Assembly (NCBI RefSeq): GCF_002954775.1
Contig: NZ_PJME01000003.1
Location: 248,001 to 312,000 of the forward strand
Length of the DNA stretch: 64,000 nucleotides
DNA from: Streptomyces geranii
GTDB taxonomy: Bacteria; Actinomycetota; Actinomycetes; Streptomycetales; Streptomycetaceae
Reading direction: 5' to 3'
Below, piece after piece: positions 23,963 to 33,217 of this stretch. A program made the translations under genes and the position numbers. Each line of letters starts with the position of its first letter. Positions within the stretch are counted from its first letter, which is position 1. A model generated the notes under the pieces. The model saw only the letters and a list, made by a program, of their open reading frames with translations, was not told the DNA's origin and did no database searches.

Positions 23963-26328
23963 TGTCGGCACCGCCTGAACCTCCCGAACCCTCCGAACCC
24001 CCCGAACCTCCCGAACCATCCGAGCCGTGCGGCAGGTTCGACTGCCCCGGCGGCCACATCATGGTCACGGGCTTCTGCGACACCTGCACCCGCATGCGGC
24101 CCGCCGCCCCGGCCCCGCTGCGGGCGGCGCCGGCGCGATCCGTCGCCGGGCGCGCGGAACCCTCGTACCGGCCGACCGCCCCGACCGCCCCGGCGGCCCG
24201 CGCGCTGGACCGTGACGGACTGCTGGTCCTGCCGCAGGTGCCCGCGCCGGAGCCGTCGGAGGCCGCCGGGACCGTCGCCCGGCCGCCCACCGGGGGCCGC
24301 CGTTGCGGGTTCGAGAACTGTCACGGCACCATCGGGGTCGCCCACGACGGAGGTCCGGCGCCCGACCACGGCTTCTGCGACCAGTGCGGCAAGGCGTACT
24401 CCTTCCGGCCGAGACTGCGCCCCGGCGACCGGGTCGGCGGTCACTACCGGGTGCTCGGGTATCTCGCGGCGGGCGGGCTCGGCTGGGTGCATCTCGCGGA
24501 GGACACCCGGGTGCCGGACCACCTGGTCGTCCTCAAGGGGCTGATCAACACCGGTGACGCCGCCGCCCGCCGGACGGCCGTCGAGGAGCGCCGCTCGCTC
24601 ACCACGCTCCACCACCGGGACATCGTCCGCATCGTCACGTACGTGCACCACCAGGCCCCCGGCGAGACGGAGGCCACCGGCTACATCGTGATGGAGTACG
24701 TCGGCGGCCGGTCCCTCGGCTGGATCAGGCACGCCTCCGACGCGGAACTCGCCCGGCTCTTCGGCGGCGCGTTCGAGTTCGGCCATGTGCTCACCTACGG
24801 CTGCAAGATCCTCGGCGCCCTGGAGTACCTGCACGACCAGGGCCTCCTGTACTGCGACATGAAGCCCGACAACGTCATCCACTACGGGCGCGAGATCAAG
24901 GTCATCGACCTCGGGGCCATCCGCCGGACCGACGACCGCTCCTCCAGCCTCGTCTACACCCCCGACTACGCACCGCCGAAGACCGAACGCGACGAACGCG
25001 GCTTCCAGGTCGACACCGACCTCTACACCGTCGGCAAGACCCTCGGATCCCTCGCCGTCCGCGCCACCCCGGCCGCCGGACTCGCCGCCCGCTCCTTCGA
25101 CGCGCTCGTCAGACGCGCCACCCACCCGGAACCGGCCGCCCGCTTCAGCTCGGCGGCCGAGATGTCCCGCCAGCTCTGGGAGGTGCTCCGGGAGCACCAG
25201 GCCCTGAGCGGACACGAGCCCTACCCGGAGCGCTCCACCCGCTTCGCGCCGACGGCCGCGCTCTTCGGCTCCGACCTCGGCACGGTCCCGTCCCTCGGCC
25301 ACTGGACCCGGCGCCCCGGCTCCGCCGGTCCTCCGGAACTGCCCATCGGCCCACCCGAACCCTGCGACGTGGCCCGCGCGCTGCCCGTCCCGATCCCCGA
25401 CCCCCAGGACACCGCCGCCGTACTGCTCGGCGGACTCGCCGCCGACAACCCGGAGCGCATTGCCGAGCAGGCGGAACGCAACCCGGCGCCGGCCACCCTG
25501 GAGACCGCGCTGTGGCTGAGCCGCGCCTACCTGGACGCGGGGGACGTCGACCAGGCCGACCGCTGGCTGGGCAGGGCACGCCGGCTGAGCCGCGAGTACG
25601 ACTGGCGGATCTTCTGGCACCAGGGACTGCTGCATCTGACGCGGGGTCAAGTGCGCAAGGCGGAGGGCGAGTTCGCCGCCACCTACGCCACCCTGCCGGG
25701 CGAGTCCGCGCCGAAGCTGGCCCTCGGCTACTGCGCGGAACACCTCGCCGCCGGGGAGCGGCAGACCGAGGAGTACTACGAGGCGGTCCGGCGCAGGGAC
25801 CGGACCCAGGGCAGCGCGGCTCTCGGGCTCGCCCGGATCGAGCTGCGCCGGGGCGACCGGCGGGCGGCCGTCGAGGTGCTCGACCGGATACCGACGACCT
25901 CCCGGCACTACGACGCCGCACGCGTCGCCGCGATCCGGGTGCTCACCGGACGGCTGCCCGGGTCCGGCCCCACGGCGGCCCAGCTCGGCGAGGCCGCCGA
26001 ACGGCTGCAGGGGCTCAGACGACCGCCGACCGCGCTGCACCTCGACGGCAGCGGGGCCTGGGACCGGCTGGTCACCGAGGTCCGGGAACACGCGCTCACC
26101 TGCCGTCCGCCCGGGGGATGGGGGCCGGACTTCCCCGCCGGGGAGCTGTTCGGGCCGACGGACACACCGAGGGCGCTGGGCGAGCTGCTCTCCCGCTCGC
26201 TGAAACGACTCGCGGACCAGGCGGGGAGCACCGACGAGCGCGGGGAGCTGCTGGACCGGGCGTACGCGACCCTCCCCGAGACGGCCGGCTTCCGGGAGCT
26301 GCTTCGGGGGTGGCGGCGTACGGCGTGA
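23959..26328 (+). CDS. pknG: PknG-type serine/threonine protein kinase with zinc ribbons and TPR domain
   Basis: A 789-residue protein with PknG architecture. A Pro/Glu-rich start is followed by two Cys4 knuckles (C24/C29/C40/C43 and C116/C121/C140/C143), then the kinase domain: Gly-loop AAGGLGW, ATP-site K193 in VVLKGL, D300 in LLYCDMKPDN, and D317 in VIDLGA. A TPR domain follows, with FPGE-like LPGESAPKLALGY and IPTTSRHYDAARVAAIRVL, which match mycobacterial PknG closely. Mycobacterial PknG phosphorylates GarA/OdhI to control glutamate metabolism. No FHA gene is in the window. The start ATG 23959 overlaps the protease stop (ATGA). Confidence 0.93.
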   Translation: MMSAPPEPPEPSEPPEPPEPSEPCGRFDCPGGHIMVTGFCDTCTRMRPAAPAPLRAAPARSVAGRAEPSYRPTAPTAPAARALDRDGLLVLPQVPAPEPSEAAGTVARPPTGGRRCGFENCHGTIGVAHDGGPAPDHGFCDQCGKAYSFRPRLRPGDRVGGHYRVLGYLAAGGLGWVHLAEDTRVPDHLVVLKGLINTGDAAARRTAVEERRSLTTLHHRDIVRIVTYVHHQAPGETEATGYIVMEYVGGRSLGWIRHASDAELARLFGGAFEFGHVLTYGCKILGALEYLHDQGLLYCDMKPDNVIHYGREIKVIDLGAIRRTDDRSSSLVYTPDYAPPKTERDERGFQVDTDLYTVGKTLGSLAVRATPAAGLAARSFDALVRRATHPEPAARFSSAAEMSRQLWEVLREHQALSGHEPYPERSTRFAPTAALFGSDLGTVPSLGHWTRRPGSAGPPELPIGPPEPCDVARALPVPIPDPQDTAAVLLGGLAADNPERIAEQAERNPAPATLETALWLSRAYLDAGDVDQADRWLGRARRLSREYDWRIFWHQGLLHLTRGQVRKAEGEFAATYATLPGESAPKLALGYCAEHLAAGERQTEEYYEAVRRRDRTQGSAALGLARIELRRGDRRAAVEVLDRIPTTSRHYDAARVAAIRVLTGRLPGSGPTAAQLGEAAERLQGLRRPPTALHLDGSGAWDRLVTEVREHALTCRPPGGWGPDFPAGELFGPTDTPRALGELLSRSLKRLADQAGSTDERGELLDRAYATLPETAGFRELLRGWRRTA

Positions 26329-26389
26329 GGCGCGATGGCAGTGCGGGCGGGGCGGCGGTCCGAGGACGAGGGCAAGGGGCACGGACACG

Positions 26390-27517
26390 GTGGACACAGG
26401 CACAAGTACGAGTACAGGCACAGACGCAGCCGTGAAGAGAGGTGTACCGGACGGGCGCGTGGCCGGTGACGACGAGCGCGGGCGGCCCACGGTCGGGCTG
26501 GAGATCAGTCAGTCGAAGTACCTGTCCGCCAAGGCGGACGAACCGCAGATGCACGCCATCCTGACCGTCCGGGTCGACGGCACGGCGGGCGGGGGAGGGG
26601 CCGGGCCCGTGCTCGCCCAGGTGCTGGCCGTGGACTGTTCCAGTTCGATGGCCTGGCCGGAGGAGAAGTTCCGCCACGCGAAACGGGCGGCCGTGGCGGC
26701 GCTGCGGATACTGCCGGACGGCACCCCGTTCGCGGTGGTCCGGGGCACGGAGGAGGCGACCATGGTCTACCCCGCCGCCCTGGAGACCCAGGACACCACG
26801 GTTATGGCGCGGGCGGACGCCCGGCAGCGTGCGGCGGCCGAGAAGGCCGTGAGCCGGCTGATCGAGGGCGGCGGAACCCGTATCAGTGCCTGGCTCGACC
26901 TGTGCCGTGACCTGCTGACGGAGCAGGACGCGCCGATCGGTCATGTCCTGCTGCTCACCGACGGCAAGAACCAGCACGACGAACAGGGGCCGCTGGAGGA
27001 GGTGTTGGAGGCGTGCGCGGGGCGTTTCGTGTGCGACGCCTGGGGCATCGGCGACGGCTGGGAGGGGCGCGGCCTGCTGAAGATCACCCGGCGGTTGCAC
27101 GGCAGCGCGGCCTCCGTGCGGGAGGACTCCGCGCTGCCGGGGGAGTACGAGAGACTGATGCACCGTCTGCTCACCAAGAGTGTTCCCGAACTGGTCATCT
27201 CCGTACGGCCCATGGCCGGGGTCGCGGTGCGCTACCTCAAGCAGGTCTTCCCGACCGAGGCCGAACTCCCTTGCGGCGCAGGGGAGGAGGGCGACGGGAC
27301 GCGGCGGTTCGTCACCCGGGCCTGGGGTGACGAGACCCGGCGCTACCAGCTGTGCCTCGCGGCCGACCCCGCCGGGCGCGGACTCGGGGAGGACCTCCAA
27401 CTCGCCGTCGTGGCCGCCGACATGCCCGGTGGCGAAGGGGTGCGGCTGCCGACGCCGCTGGCCTGTGTCGTGCACTGGACCGACGACCAGGAGCCGTCCC
27501 GGCACACCGACGTCTAG
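26390..27517 (+). CDS. vWA-domain protein, interrupted by an in-frame amber codon
   Basis: A 375-residue product. The von Willebrand A domain begins near residue 74 with the metal site DCSSSM (D82, S84, S86) and continues through VLLLTDGKNQHDE (MIDAS Asp). A C-terminal beta-rich region ends VVHWTDDQEPSRHTDV, then TAG. The frame stays open after this codon for 137 more codons with clear homology (see 27518-27931), so the gene looks recently broken or uses readthrough. GTG 26390 is the likely start; the ribosome site is weak, and GTG 26432 is possible. It lies 61 bases after pknG in the same operon. Confidence 0.82.
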   Translation: MDTGTSTSTGTDAAVKRGVPDGRVAGDDERGRPTVGLEISQSKYLSAKADEPQMHAILTVRVDGTAGGGGAGPVLAQVLAVDCSSSMAWPEEKFRHAKRAAVAALRILPDGTPFAVVRGTEEATMVYPAALETQDTTVMARADARQRAAAEKAVSRLIEGGGTRISAWLDLCRDLLTEQDAPIGHVLLLTDGKNQHDEQGPLEEVLEACAGRFVCDAWGIGDGWEGRGLLKITRRLHGSAASVREDSALPGEYERLMHRLLTKSVPELVISVRPMAGVAVRYLKQVFPTEAELPCGAGEEGDGTRRFVTRAWGDETRRYQLCLAADPAGRGLGEDLQLAVVAADMPGGEGVRLPTPLACVVHWTDDQEPSRHTDV

Positions 27518-27931
27518 GTCGCGCACTTCGAGCGGCACCAGCGGCTCGGTGAGGCCATCGCGGCGGCGACCGACGCCTACCGGGAGGGTGAACACGAGTC
27601 GGCGGAGCGGAAGTTGGGCGAGGCGGTGCGGCTCGCCCACGCCATGGGCGGTGCCGGGTCGCTCGACCGGCTGGCGCAGGTCGTGGAGATCGTCGACGCG
27701 GCGGCCGGGCGGGTCAGGATGCGGGCCGGGGTGGCCGCCATCGACTTCGAGCGGCTGATCACCGCGAGCAGCCACAGCACGTACGGGCCCGTGTCGGCCC
27801 CCGGCCGTGCCCCCACGAGCCCCGCGGGACCGGCCGGGGCCGTCGTGCCGTGCCCGGCGTGCGGGAAGAAGGCGTCGGTGACCGCGCGGTTCTGTCCTTC
27901 CTGCGGGCAGCGCCTCGGCGAGCGGCCATGA
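27518..27931 (+). pseudogene. Separated C-terminal part of the vWA protein (helical bundle plus zinc ribbon)
   Basis: Same frame as the vWA gene, directly after its TAG. It encodes VAHFERHQRLGEAIAAA, a helical repeat (ESAERKLGEAVRLAHAM, VVEIVDAAAGRVRMR), and then a four-Cys zinc ribbon CPACGKKASVTARFCPSCG. Related vWA proteins read ...QVAHYTGQ... here, so the stop probably replaces a CAG (Gln) codon through one C-to-T change. The fragment keeps good codon bias and overlaps the next start (ATGA), so decay is recent. A restart at TTG 27614 or elsewhere is possible but has no good ribosome site. Confidence 0.75.
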
Positions 27932-28854
27932 GCACCACCGGGCGGGACCTCACCCGCAGACTCCGGCTGCTGCTGGCCCTCGGGGCCGCCGCGACCCTCG
28001 TACTGTTCGGCGCGTACCGGGGTGTGCACGACGACACCGTGCCGCTGGCCTCGTCGAGCGCGCCGGGCATCCTGGCGGTCGACACCGCGCGGAACGCGCT
28101 CGGCAAGGCGCACCAGGTCGTCACCCGGAGCGGGGCGGTGGACGACGACACCACCGGCGAGTTCCACACCCAGATCTCGGTCGCGCACCAGAGCCTCGCA
28201 CTGGCCGCCTCGGAGAACGTCACCGGCCTCGCGGGCCGCCACACCCTGCAGACCGTCACCGGGCTGATCGCCGTCTACTCGGGCTGGGTCGAGCGGTTGG
28301 GCAAGGCGCGGCACAACCCTCGGCTGAGCGCCGTCTATCTGCACTACGCGAACCAGGTGCTCGGCCCCGGAACCGACGGGGACATCATGAGCCGCCTGGC
28401 GGACCTGCGGGACCAGAAGATGGCGGAGGCCGAGCGGCAGGCGTCCTTTCCCGAGCCGCTGTGGCTGGCCTGGAGCGCCGTCCTGGTGCTGGCCGTGGCC
28501 CTGTGCGCGGCGCTGGTGGAGGCGCAGCGGTTCGCACGGCGCCGGTTCCGCCACTCCGTGCACCCGCCGCTGCTCGCCGCGACCGTGCTGTGCGTGGCCG
28601 GGGTGGCGGTGCTGAGTTGTTTCACCCTGGAGGCGCACCGGGCGATGACCGGCGTCCTCGACCAACTCCGCACGCCGCAGCCGGCCGGCGAGGTCGCCAA
28701 GGTCGCCGGACAGGTGGAGGCCGGTATGGCGGACGCCGGTTTCTGGGCGGCGCTGTCCAGCTGGGTGCTGATCGGAGGGGTGTTGATGATGGCGCTGACG
28801 GTGGCGGGGCTGTGGCCGCGCATCGCCGAGTACCGCTTCGAGGGGTCGCGATGA
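27928..28854 (+). CDS. GlnX-like four-helix membrane sensor
   Basis: A 308-residue membrane protein. TM1 is near residues 12-28 (LLLALGAAATLVLFGAY), an outside domain of about 140 mostly helical residues follows, then TM2 (LAWSAVLVLAVALCAALVEA), TM3 (LLAATVLCVAGVAVLSCFTL) and TM4 (LIGGVLMMALTVAGLWP). This layout is that of mycobacterial GlnX, which passes a signal from the solute-binding protein GlnH to PknG across the membrane. It overlaps the vWA reading frame (ATGA) and the next gene (ATGA). Sequence similarity was not tested, so GlnX is assigned on topology and order. Confidence 0.78.
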   Translation: MSTTGRDLTRRLRLLLALGAAATLVLFGAYRGVHDDTVPLASSSAPGILAVDTARNALGKAHQVVTRSGAVDDDTTGEFHTQISVAHQSLALAASENVTGLAGRHTLQTVTGLIAVYSGWVERLGKARHNPRLSAVYLHYANQVLGPGTDGDIMSRLADLRDQKMAEAERQASFPEPLWLAWSAVLVLAVALCAALVEAQRFARRRFRHSVHPPLLAATVLCVAGVAVLSCFTLEAHRAMTGVLDQLRTPQPAGEVAKVAGQVEAGMADAGFWAALSSWVLIGGVLMMALTVAGLWPRIAEYRFEGSR

Positions 28855-30086
28855 GCCGACGGCCACGCCCCCGCACCCTCGGCATCGTCTGCGCCTGTCT
28901 GGTCCTGCTCGCGGCCGGTGTCGTCACCGGGGTGCACTGGGCGCACGACAGGGGTTCGGTGACCCTGCTCGCCAACTGGAGCAGCGCGGAGGAGAAGGCC
29001 TTCCAGGAGGTCATCGACCGGTTCGAGAAGGACAAGGGCATCGAGGTCATCTACGAGGGCAGCTCCGCCCTGAGCCAGGTACTGGCCGCCGACATCGCCT
29101 CCGGCACCCCGCCCGACGTGGCCATGGTCCCCGGCCCCGGCGAACTGCTGGCCTACGCGGCCCAGGGCAGGCTCCACCGGCTCGACGCCCTGTTCGACGC
29201 CGACCAGTACGACGACTTCTGGACGCCTCGACTGAGGCCACAGGGAGGCCTGGAAGGCACGTACTGGCTGCCGGTCAAGGCCAGTCTGAAGAGCATGGTG
29301 TGGTACTCGGGCATCCGGCGGGACCAGGTCGCCGAGTCCGCGGGCACGCCCCGCAACTGGTGTCTGGCCATGGGGTCCGGCGCTACCTCCGGCTGGCCGG
29401 GCACCGACTGGGTGGAGGACATCCTGTTGCAGCAGACGGATGCCAAGACGTACCGGAAGTGGGTGGACGGCAGCCTCGCCTGGACCCACGACAGCGTCCG
29501 CGCGGCCTGGACCACCTTCGGCGACCTGGTGGGCGCGGGCGACCTGGCACGCGTCGAGCGGGCGCTGAAGGACGACTTCGACAACGCCTGCGCCCAACGG
29601 CTGGAGCACCAGGGGTCGTTCAGGGCCGCCCACTGGCAGCAGCGGCCCGGCGGCGCCCGGTACGTCCACTCCGCCGACGTGTTCCCCGAGTCCGCCGCCG
29701 GGAACCGCTGGGAGGTCTCCGGCGACCTCGCGGTCATGCTCAACCCGACCGACGAGGCGAAGGAGTGGATCCGCTACCTCGCCGACCCCGGGACCCCGCT
29801 CCCGGGCCACACGGTGAACACGGCCGCCACCAGCCCCCACGACGGGAACTCGACGGAGGGCCGGATCGGCGCGACCCTCCGCGCACCGGACGAGACCCTC
29901 TGCTGGGACGCCTCGGACGCGATGCCACGCGCCACCCGGGACGCCTTCCACCAGGCGGTCCTCCGCTACCTCCTCTCCCCGAGGACCCTCGACGCCGAAC
30001 TGGCGGCCCTGGAACGACGACGCGTCGTCCCCCAGAGCACGCCAGGACTGCCCCCGGGCACCCCCCAACTCCCTGTCTGCAGCTAG
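28851..30086 (+). CDS. Extracellular solute-binding protein (GlnH-like role)
   Basis: A 411-residue protein. An N-terminal hydrophobic segment (LGIVCACLVLLAAGVVTGVHW) has no clear lipobox, so it is probably a membrane anchor or a cleaved signal. The mature part is a type of family-1 solute-binding fold: SVTLLANWSSAEEKAFQEVI, GTPPDVAMVPGPGELL and EGTYWLPVKASLKSMVWYS. No ABC permease or ATPase lies nearby; instead it ends a run with PknG- and GlnX-like genes, so it more likely senses a ligand than transports it. It converges on the GH65 gene with a 4-base overlap at the stops. Confidence 0.82.
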   Translation: MSRRPRPRTLGIVCACLVLLAAGVVTGVHWAHDRGSVTLLANWSSAEEKAFQEVIDRFEKDKGIEVIYEGSSALSQVLAADIASGTPPDVAMVPGPGELLAYAAQGRLHRLDALFDADQYDDFWTPRLRPQGGLEGTYWLPVKASLKSMVWYSGIRRDQVAESAGTPRNWCLAMGSGATSGWPGTDWVEDILLQQTDAKTYRKWVDGSLAWTHDSVRAAWTTFGDLVGAGDLARVERALKDDFDNACAQRLEHQGSFRAAHWQQRPGGARYVHSADVFPESAAGNRWEVSGDLAVMLNPTDEAKEWIRYLADPGTPLPGHTVNTAATSPHDGNSTEGRIGATLRAPDETLCWDASDAMPRATRDAFHQAVLRYLLSPRTLDAELAALERRRVVPQSTPGLPPGTPQLPVCS

Positions 30087-32908
30087 GGCTTGGCCTCGCC
30101 ACCCCGGACGGCCAGTTCCTCCAGGGCCGGCCGCTCGTCGGTGCCGTCGCCCCGCGCGGTGACCCGGACGTACCGGGCGCCCACCGGCGGGGTCAGCGTG
30201 CCCGCGACTCCCTCGGGCCGTACCGTCGTCCAGCCGTCGCCGTCCCGGGAGACCTCGACCGAGTGCGTGGCCGGGAGCGGGTCCCGCCAGCGCGTGGTGA
30301 CATGGGTGAGGCGTCGGGGGCGGCGCAGATCGAGGGTCACGGTCCCTTCGGTGCCGTCCGGCGACCAGAAGGTGGTGTCGTTGCCGTCCACCGCCGCCAC
30401 CGCGTAGGCGCCGGGCTCCTCGGTCGAGGCGCCGACCCGCGCGCAGCGCGCCAGGTTGTCGGTGGGGTCGCGGTCCGGGCGCCGGGTCTTGAGGACGGCC
30501 GGCGCGGACCCGCTCACCAGCCGGTCGCCGTCCGGCGACGCCACCCGCATCGGATCGCCGCCGGTCAGCCGGACGGTGGTCTCCTCGGGCCCGATCGCGA
30601 TGTCGAAGGTACGTCCCTGCCAGCGCAGCCCGTGCAGCGTCACCCCCTCCTTGAGCTGCGGCGGCAGCAGCGGGTCGAGCCGGATGCCGTCCTCGCGCCA
30701 GCGCAGCCCGGTCAGACCATGGGTGAAGGCTTGCAGGAAGCCGCCCTTGCCGGTCAGGAAGTCCTGGGCGGGCTGCCCGGCCAGCGGGTCCGACGCCCCG
30801 GCCTTCTGACCGCGCGCCTCGGCGAACAGCGCGTACGGATCGCGGGCGAACGGCCGGTAGGAGCGCAGCAGATAGGTGTACGTGGCGCAGCCGGGCGCAC
30901 CGATCTCGGCGGCGGCGACGGCGTGCACCGAGTCCGTCATGGCCGGGCCGTCGGGGTCGCTGCGCCGGGCGTAGTAGTCGAGCGTGCGGGCCTTGCGCGC
31001 ACTGTCCATGGGCCATTCGAGCGGGTGGATCAGCAGCACGGTGTCGGCCTGCTTGATCGGCTTCGTGCCGTCGTACCCCGCGTACTGGAGGTAGACGCCG
31101 CTCTTGTCGTCGTAGGGGATGCGCAGCCCGTCGGCGATCCTGGTCCACTCCTCCGGCACCGCCTCGCCGAGCAGCTGTCCGGCGCGGACGGCGTGGCGCA
31201 GGGCGACCGCCGCACCGGCGTTGGTGAAGACGCCGTCGTCGACGTCGTTGCTGTACTCGTCGGGCCCCGCCACATGGTTGATCGAGTACGAGCCGTCGGC
31301 GTTCGCGGTGACCCGGCTCGTCCAGAAGTCCGCGATGCCCCTCAGCAGTGGCCAGCCACGGCCGCGCAGCCAGGCCCTGTCGCCCGTGACCAGGTAGTAC
31401 TGCCAGGCGGCGAGGGAGATGTCGCTCTGCAGATGGTTCTGCATCCGGCAGTGGTCGGGGTCCACGCTGTGGCACTCGGCGGCCAGCTCGCCGTCGGCGC
31501 CGCTGGTCCACGAGTAGAACAGGCCCCGGTGACCGAGCCGGGCGGCGTTGGCGCGGGCCGCCGGCATCGTCCGGTGGCGGTACTCCACGATCGTCCGCGC
31601 CGACTCCGGGTGGAAGGCAAGCAGCCCCGGCTGGATCCACGTCTCGGCGTCCCAGAAGACAAGCCCCGCGTAGTTGTCGCTGGTCAGCCCGACCGGCGAC
31701 ACGCTGGTGGCGGTGCCGGGCCGGGTGGCCGACAGCACCCCGTACAGCGCGGACCGCAGCCAGGCCTGGACGTCCGGCCGCCCGGGCACCTCGATGCCGC
31801 CGCGCCACAGCTCGTTCCAGGCCCTGGCGTGCGCGCCGAACAGCGTGTCCCAGCCGCGCGCGGCGGCCCACCGGGAGGCGTCCAGCGCGGAGCGCTCCGG
31901 CTGACCGGACGTCAACTCCGTATCCACACCGACGTACTTGACGAACTCGTACGACCGGCCGGGCTCGACCTCGACGGTGGCGGACTGGCTCTCCGAGCCG
32001 ACGTCGGCGGCCCGTCGGTCGGACCGGGGTCCTTTGAGGGTCCCGGAGTCGTCCGGGACGGCACGGGTGGCGGCGCCGCCGAGGACGAGGGTGGAGGCGA
32101 TCGCGCCGGCCACCTCCGTGCCGTCGGTGCGGAAGGCGAGGCCGATGGTCCGGCCCGCGCCGCCCGGCCGGGGGCCGCCGCCGGTCCTGGTGATCCGCCG
32201 CGCCCCGGCGCCGTCGAGGGTGTCGGTGACGGTGGTCCGGCCGCGCCAGTGGGGGACCATGCGCAGCCGTACGGTGCCCACGTGCGGGTTGTCGCGGTCG
32301 GTGGTGACGTCGTAGACCAGGTCAGTGGCCCGACCGTCGGCGGACGTCCAGGTCAGGGACGTACGGACGAGTCCGCAGCGCTGGAACAGGGTCTGGCGGT
32401 ATCCCGAGATCGCGGCGGCGGGCGTCCGCGAGGTGAAGGTGTCCCCGCCGACGCCCACGGTGAGCGTCGACCAGGTGGGGAGGGCGGCGGCGACCTGGAA
32501 CCCCTTGGCCACGGCCGGGTCGCGGGCGTACAGGCCCGCGGCGAAGGAGCCGTCGTAGGCCGGGGTGTAGAGGGGCCAGCCGGTCCGCTCGCCGGTCGCG
32601 TCGTAGCCCATGCCGTTGGGGGGAACGCGCTGGCCGAGGAAGCCGTTGGAGACGTAGGCCCGGTAGGGGTTCGCCCGGTCCGGCCGGGTGGTCGAGGGGG
32701 CCCAGGCCGGGTCCCCGGCGTCCTGGAGACAGGGCCGGTCGGGCACACCCGTGGCAGCCGCCCGGGGCGCTTGCGCGGCGGGGAGGGTCAGGGCGGGGAC
32801 GAGTGCCGTCGCCAGGGCGAGCAGACCCACGACAGCGGGCGACATCAACCGGCCGTCACGCGGACGCCCGGCGGCTCGGCCCCTGGCAGGGCGGATTCGT
32901 GGTGGCAA
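30083..32908 (-). CDS. Secreted GH65 glycosidase with C-terminal discoidin domain (acid trehalase-like)
   Basis: A 941-residue exported protein. A signal peptide with an Arg-rich head is followed by AVVGLLALATALVPALTLPA. The GH65 N-terminal super-sandwich domain covers about 60-330, and an alpha/alpha barrel follows with FWDAETWIQPGLLAFHPESA and the catalytic acid E551 in NHVAGPDEYSND. A short C-terminal sandwich leads to an F5/8-type C domain (about 800-940). GH65 includes trehalases and disaccharide phosphorylases; secretion favours hydrolysis, perhaps of trehalose. The start is uncertain: TTG 32908 has GAAGGGA 5 bases before, while ATG 32845 gives a shorter head. Confidence 0.85.
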   Translation of the reverse strand: MPPRIRPARGRAAGRPRDGRLMSPAVVGLLALATALVPALTLPAAQAPRAAATGVPDRPCLQDAGDPAWAPSTTRPDRANPYRAYVSNGFLGQRVPPNGMGYDATGERTGWPLYTPAYDGSFAAGLYARDPAVAKGFQVAAALPTWSTLTVGVGGDTFTSRTPAAAISGYRQTLFQRCGLVRTSLTWTSADGRATDLVYDVTTDRDNPHVGTVRLRMVPHWRGRTTVTDTLDGAGARRITRTGGGPRPGGAGRTIGLAFRTDGTEVAGAIASTLVLGGAATRAVPDDSGTLKGPRSDRRAADVGSESQSATVEVEPGRSYEFVKYVGVDTELTSGQPERSALDASRWAAARGWDTLFGAHARAWNELWRGGIEVPGRPDVQAWLRSALYGVLSATRPGTATSVSPVGLTSDNYAGLVFWDAETWIQPGLLAFHPESARTIVEYRHRTMPAARANAARLGHRGLFYSWTSGADGELAAECHSVDPDHCRMQNHLQSDISLAAWQYYLVTGDRAWLRGRGWPLLRGIADFWTSRVTANADGSYSINHVAGPDEYSNDVDDGVFTNAGAAVALRHAVRAGQLLGEAVPEEWTRIADGLRIPYDDKSGVYLQYAGYDGTKPIKQADTVLLIHPLEWPMDSARKARTLDYYARRSDPDGPAMTDSVHAVAAAEIGAPGCATYTYLLRSYRPFARDPYALFAEARGQKAGASDPLAGQPAQDFLTGKGGFLQAFTHGLTGLRWREDGIRLDPLLPPQLKEGVTLHGLRWQGRTFDIAIGPEETTVRLTGGDPMRVASPDGDRLVSGSAPAVLKTRRPDRDPTDNLARCARVGASTEEPGAYAVAAVDGNDTTFWSPDGTEGTVTLDLRRPRRLTHVTTRWRDPLPATHSVEVSRDGDGWTTVRPEGVAGTLTPPVGARYVRVTARGDGTDERPALEELAVRGGEAKP

Positions 32909-33217
32909 CGGTGTCCCTTCAACTGCGGTCCGCCCAGAGGTGGATACGGACGCGGATGCGGATGCGGATTGCGGCGGACGAGCTACCCACTTCATCCCTC
33001 AATGGGGTTTTGTGGGGCGAATCATGACATGGGTGGAGGAGGGTTCCGTCCGTGGACGGGCGGGTGGTGGGGGGAGTGCGGCAGCGGCCGAGGGCGTGTG
33101 GAGGCGAGGCGCGTCGCGCCGGCGGCAACTCGCCGACGAACGGGAACACGCTCAACCTGCCCTGCGGACCGGGATACTTGGGTTTTCGCACGGCAAGGAA
33201 ACCAGGGGAGCGGACAG
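32909..33217. other. Divergent intergenic region
   Basis: These 309 bases lie between the divergent GH65 and FAD oxidoreductase genes. They hold three tandem GCGGAT units (32952-32969) and a short AT-richer patch around 33000-33025, but no clear promoter pair, hairpin or small gene could be recognised. Confidence 0.5.

Noticed and set aside
26371-26430. GGACACGG/GGCACA-like repeats before and at the vWA start
   Set aside because: Imperfect low-complexity sequence within the gap and Thr/Gly-coding head; too irregular to be called a repeat element.
29300-33217. Very long open frame on the plus strand leading into the FAD oxidoreductase
   Set aside because: It is a GC-rich shadow of the solute-binding and GH65 genes; its residues are Arg/Gly/Pro-rich and show no domain. 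Only the part from GTG 33218 has family motifs and a ribosome site.
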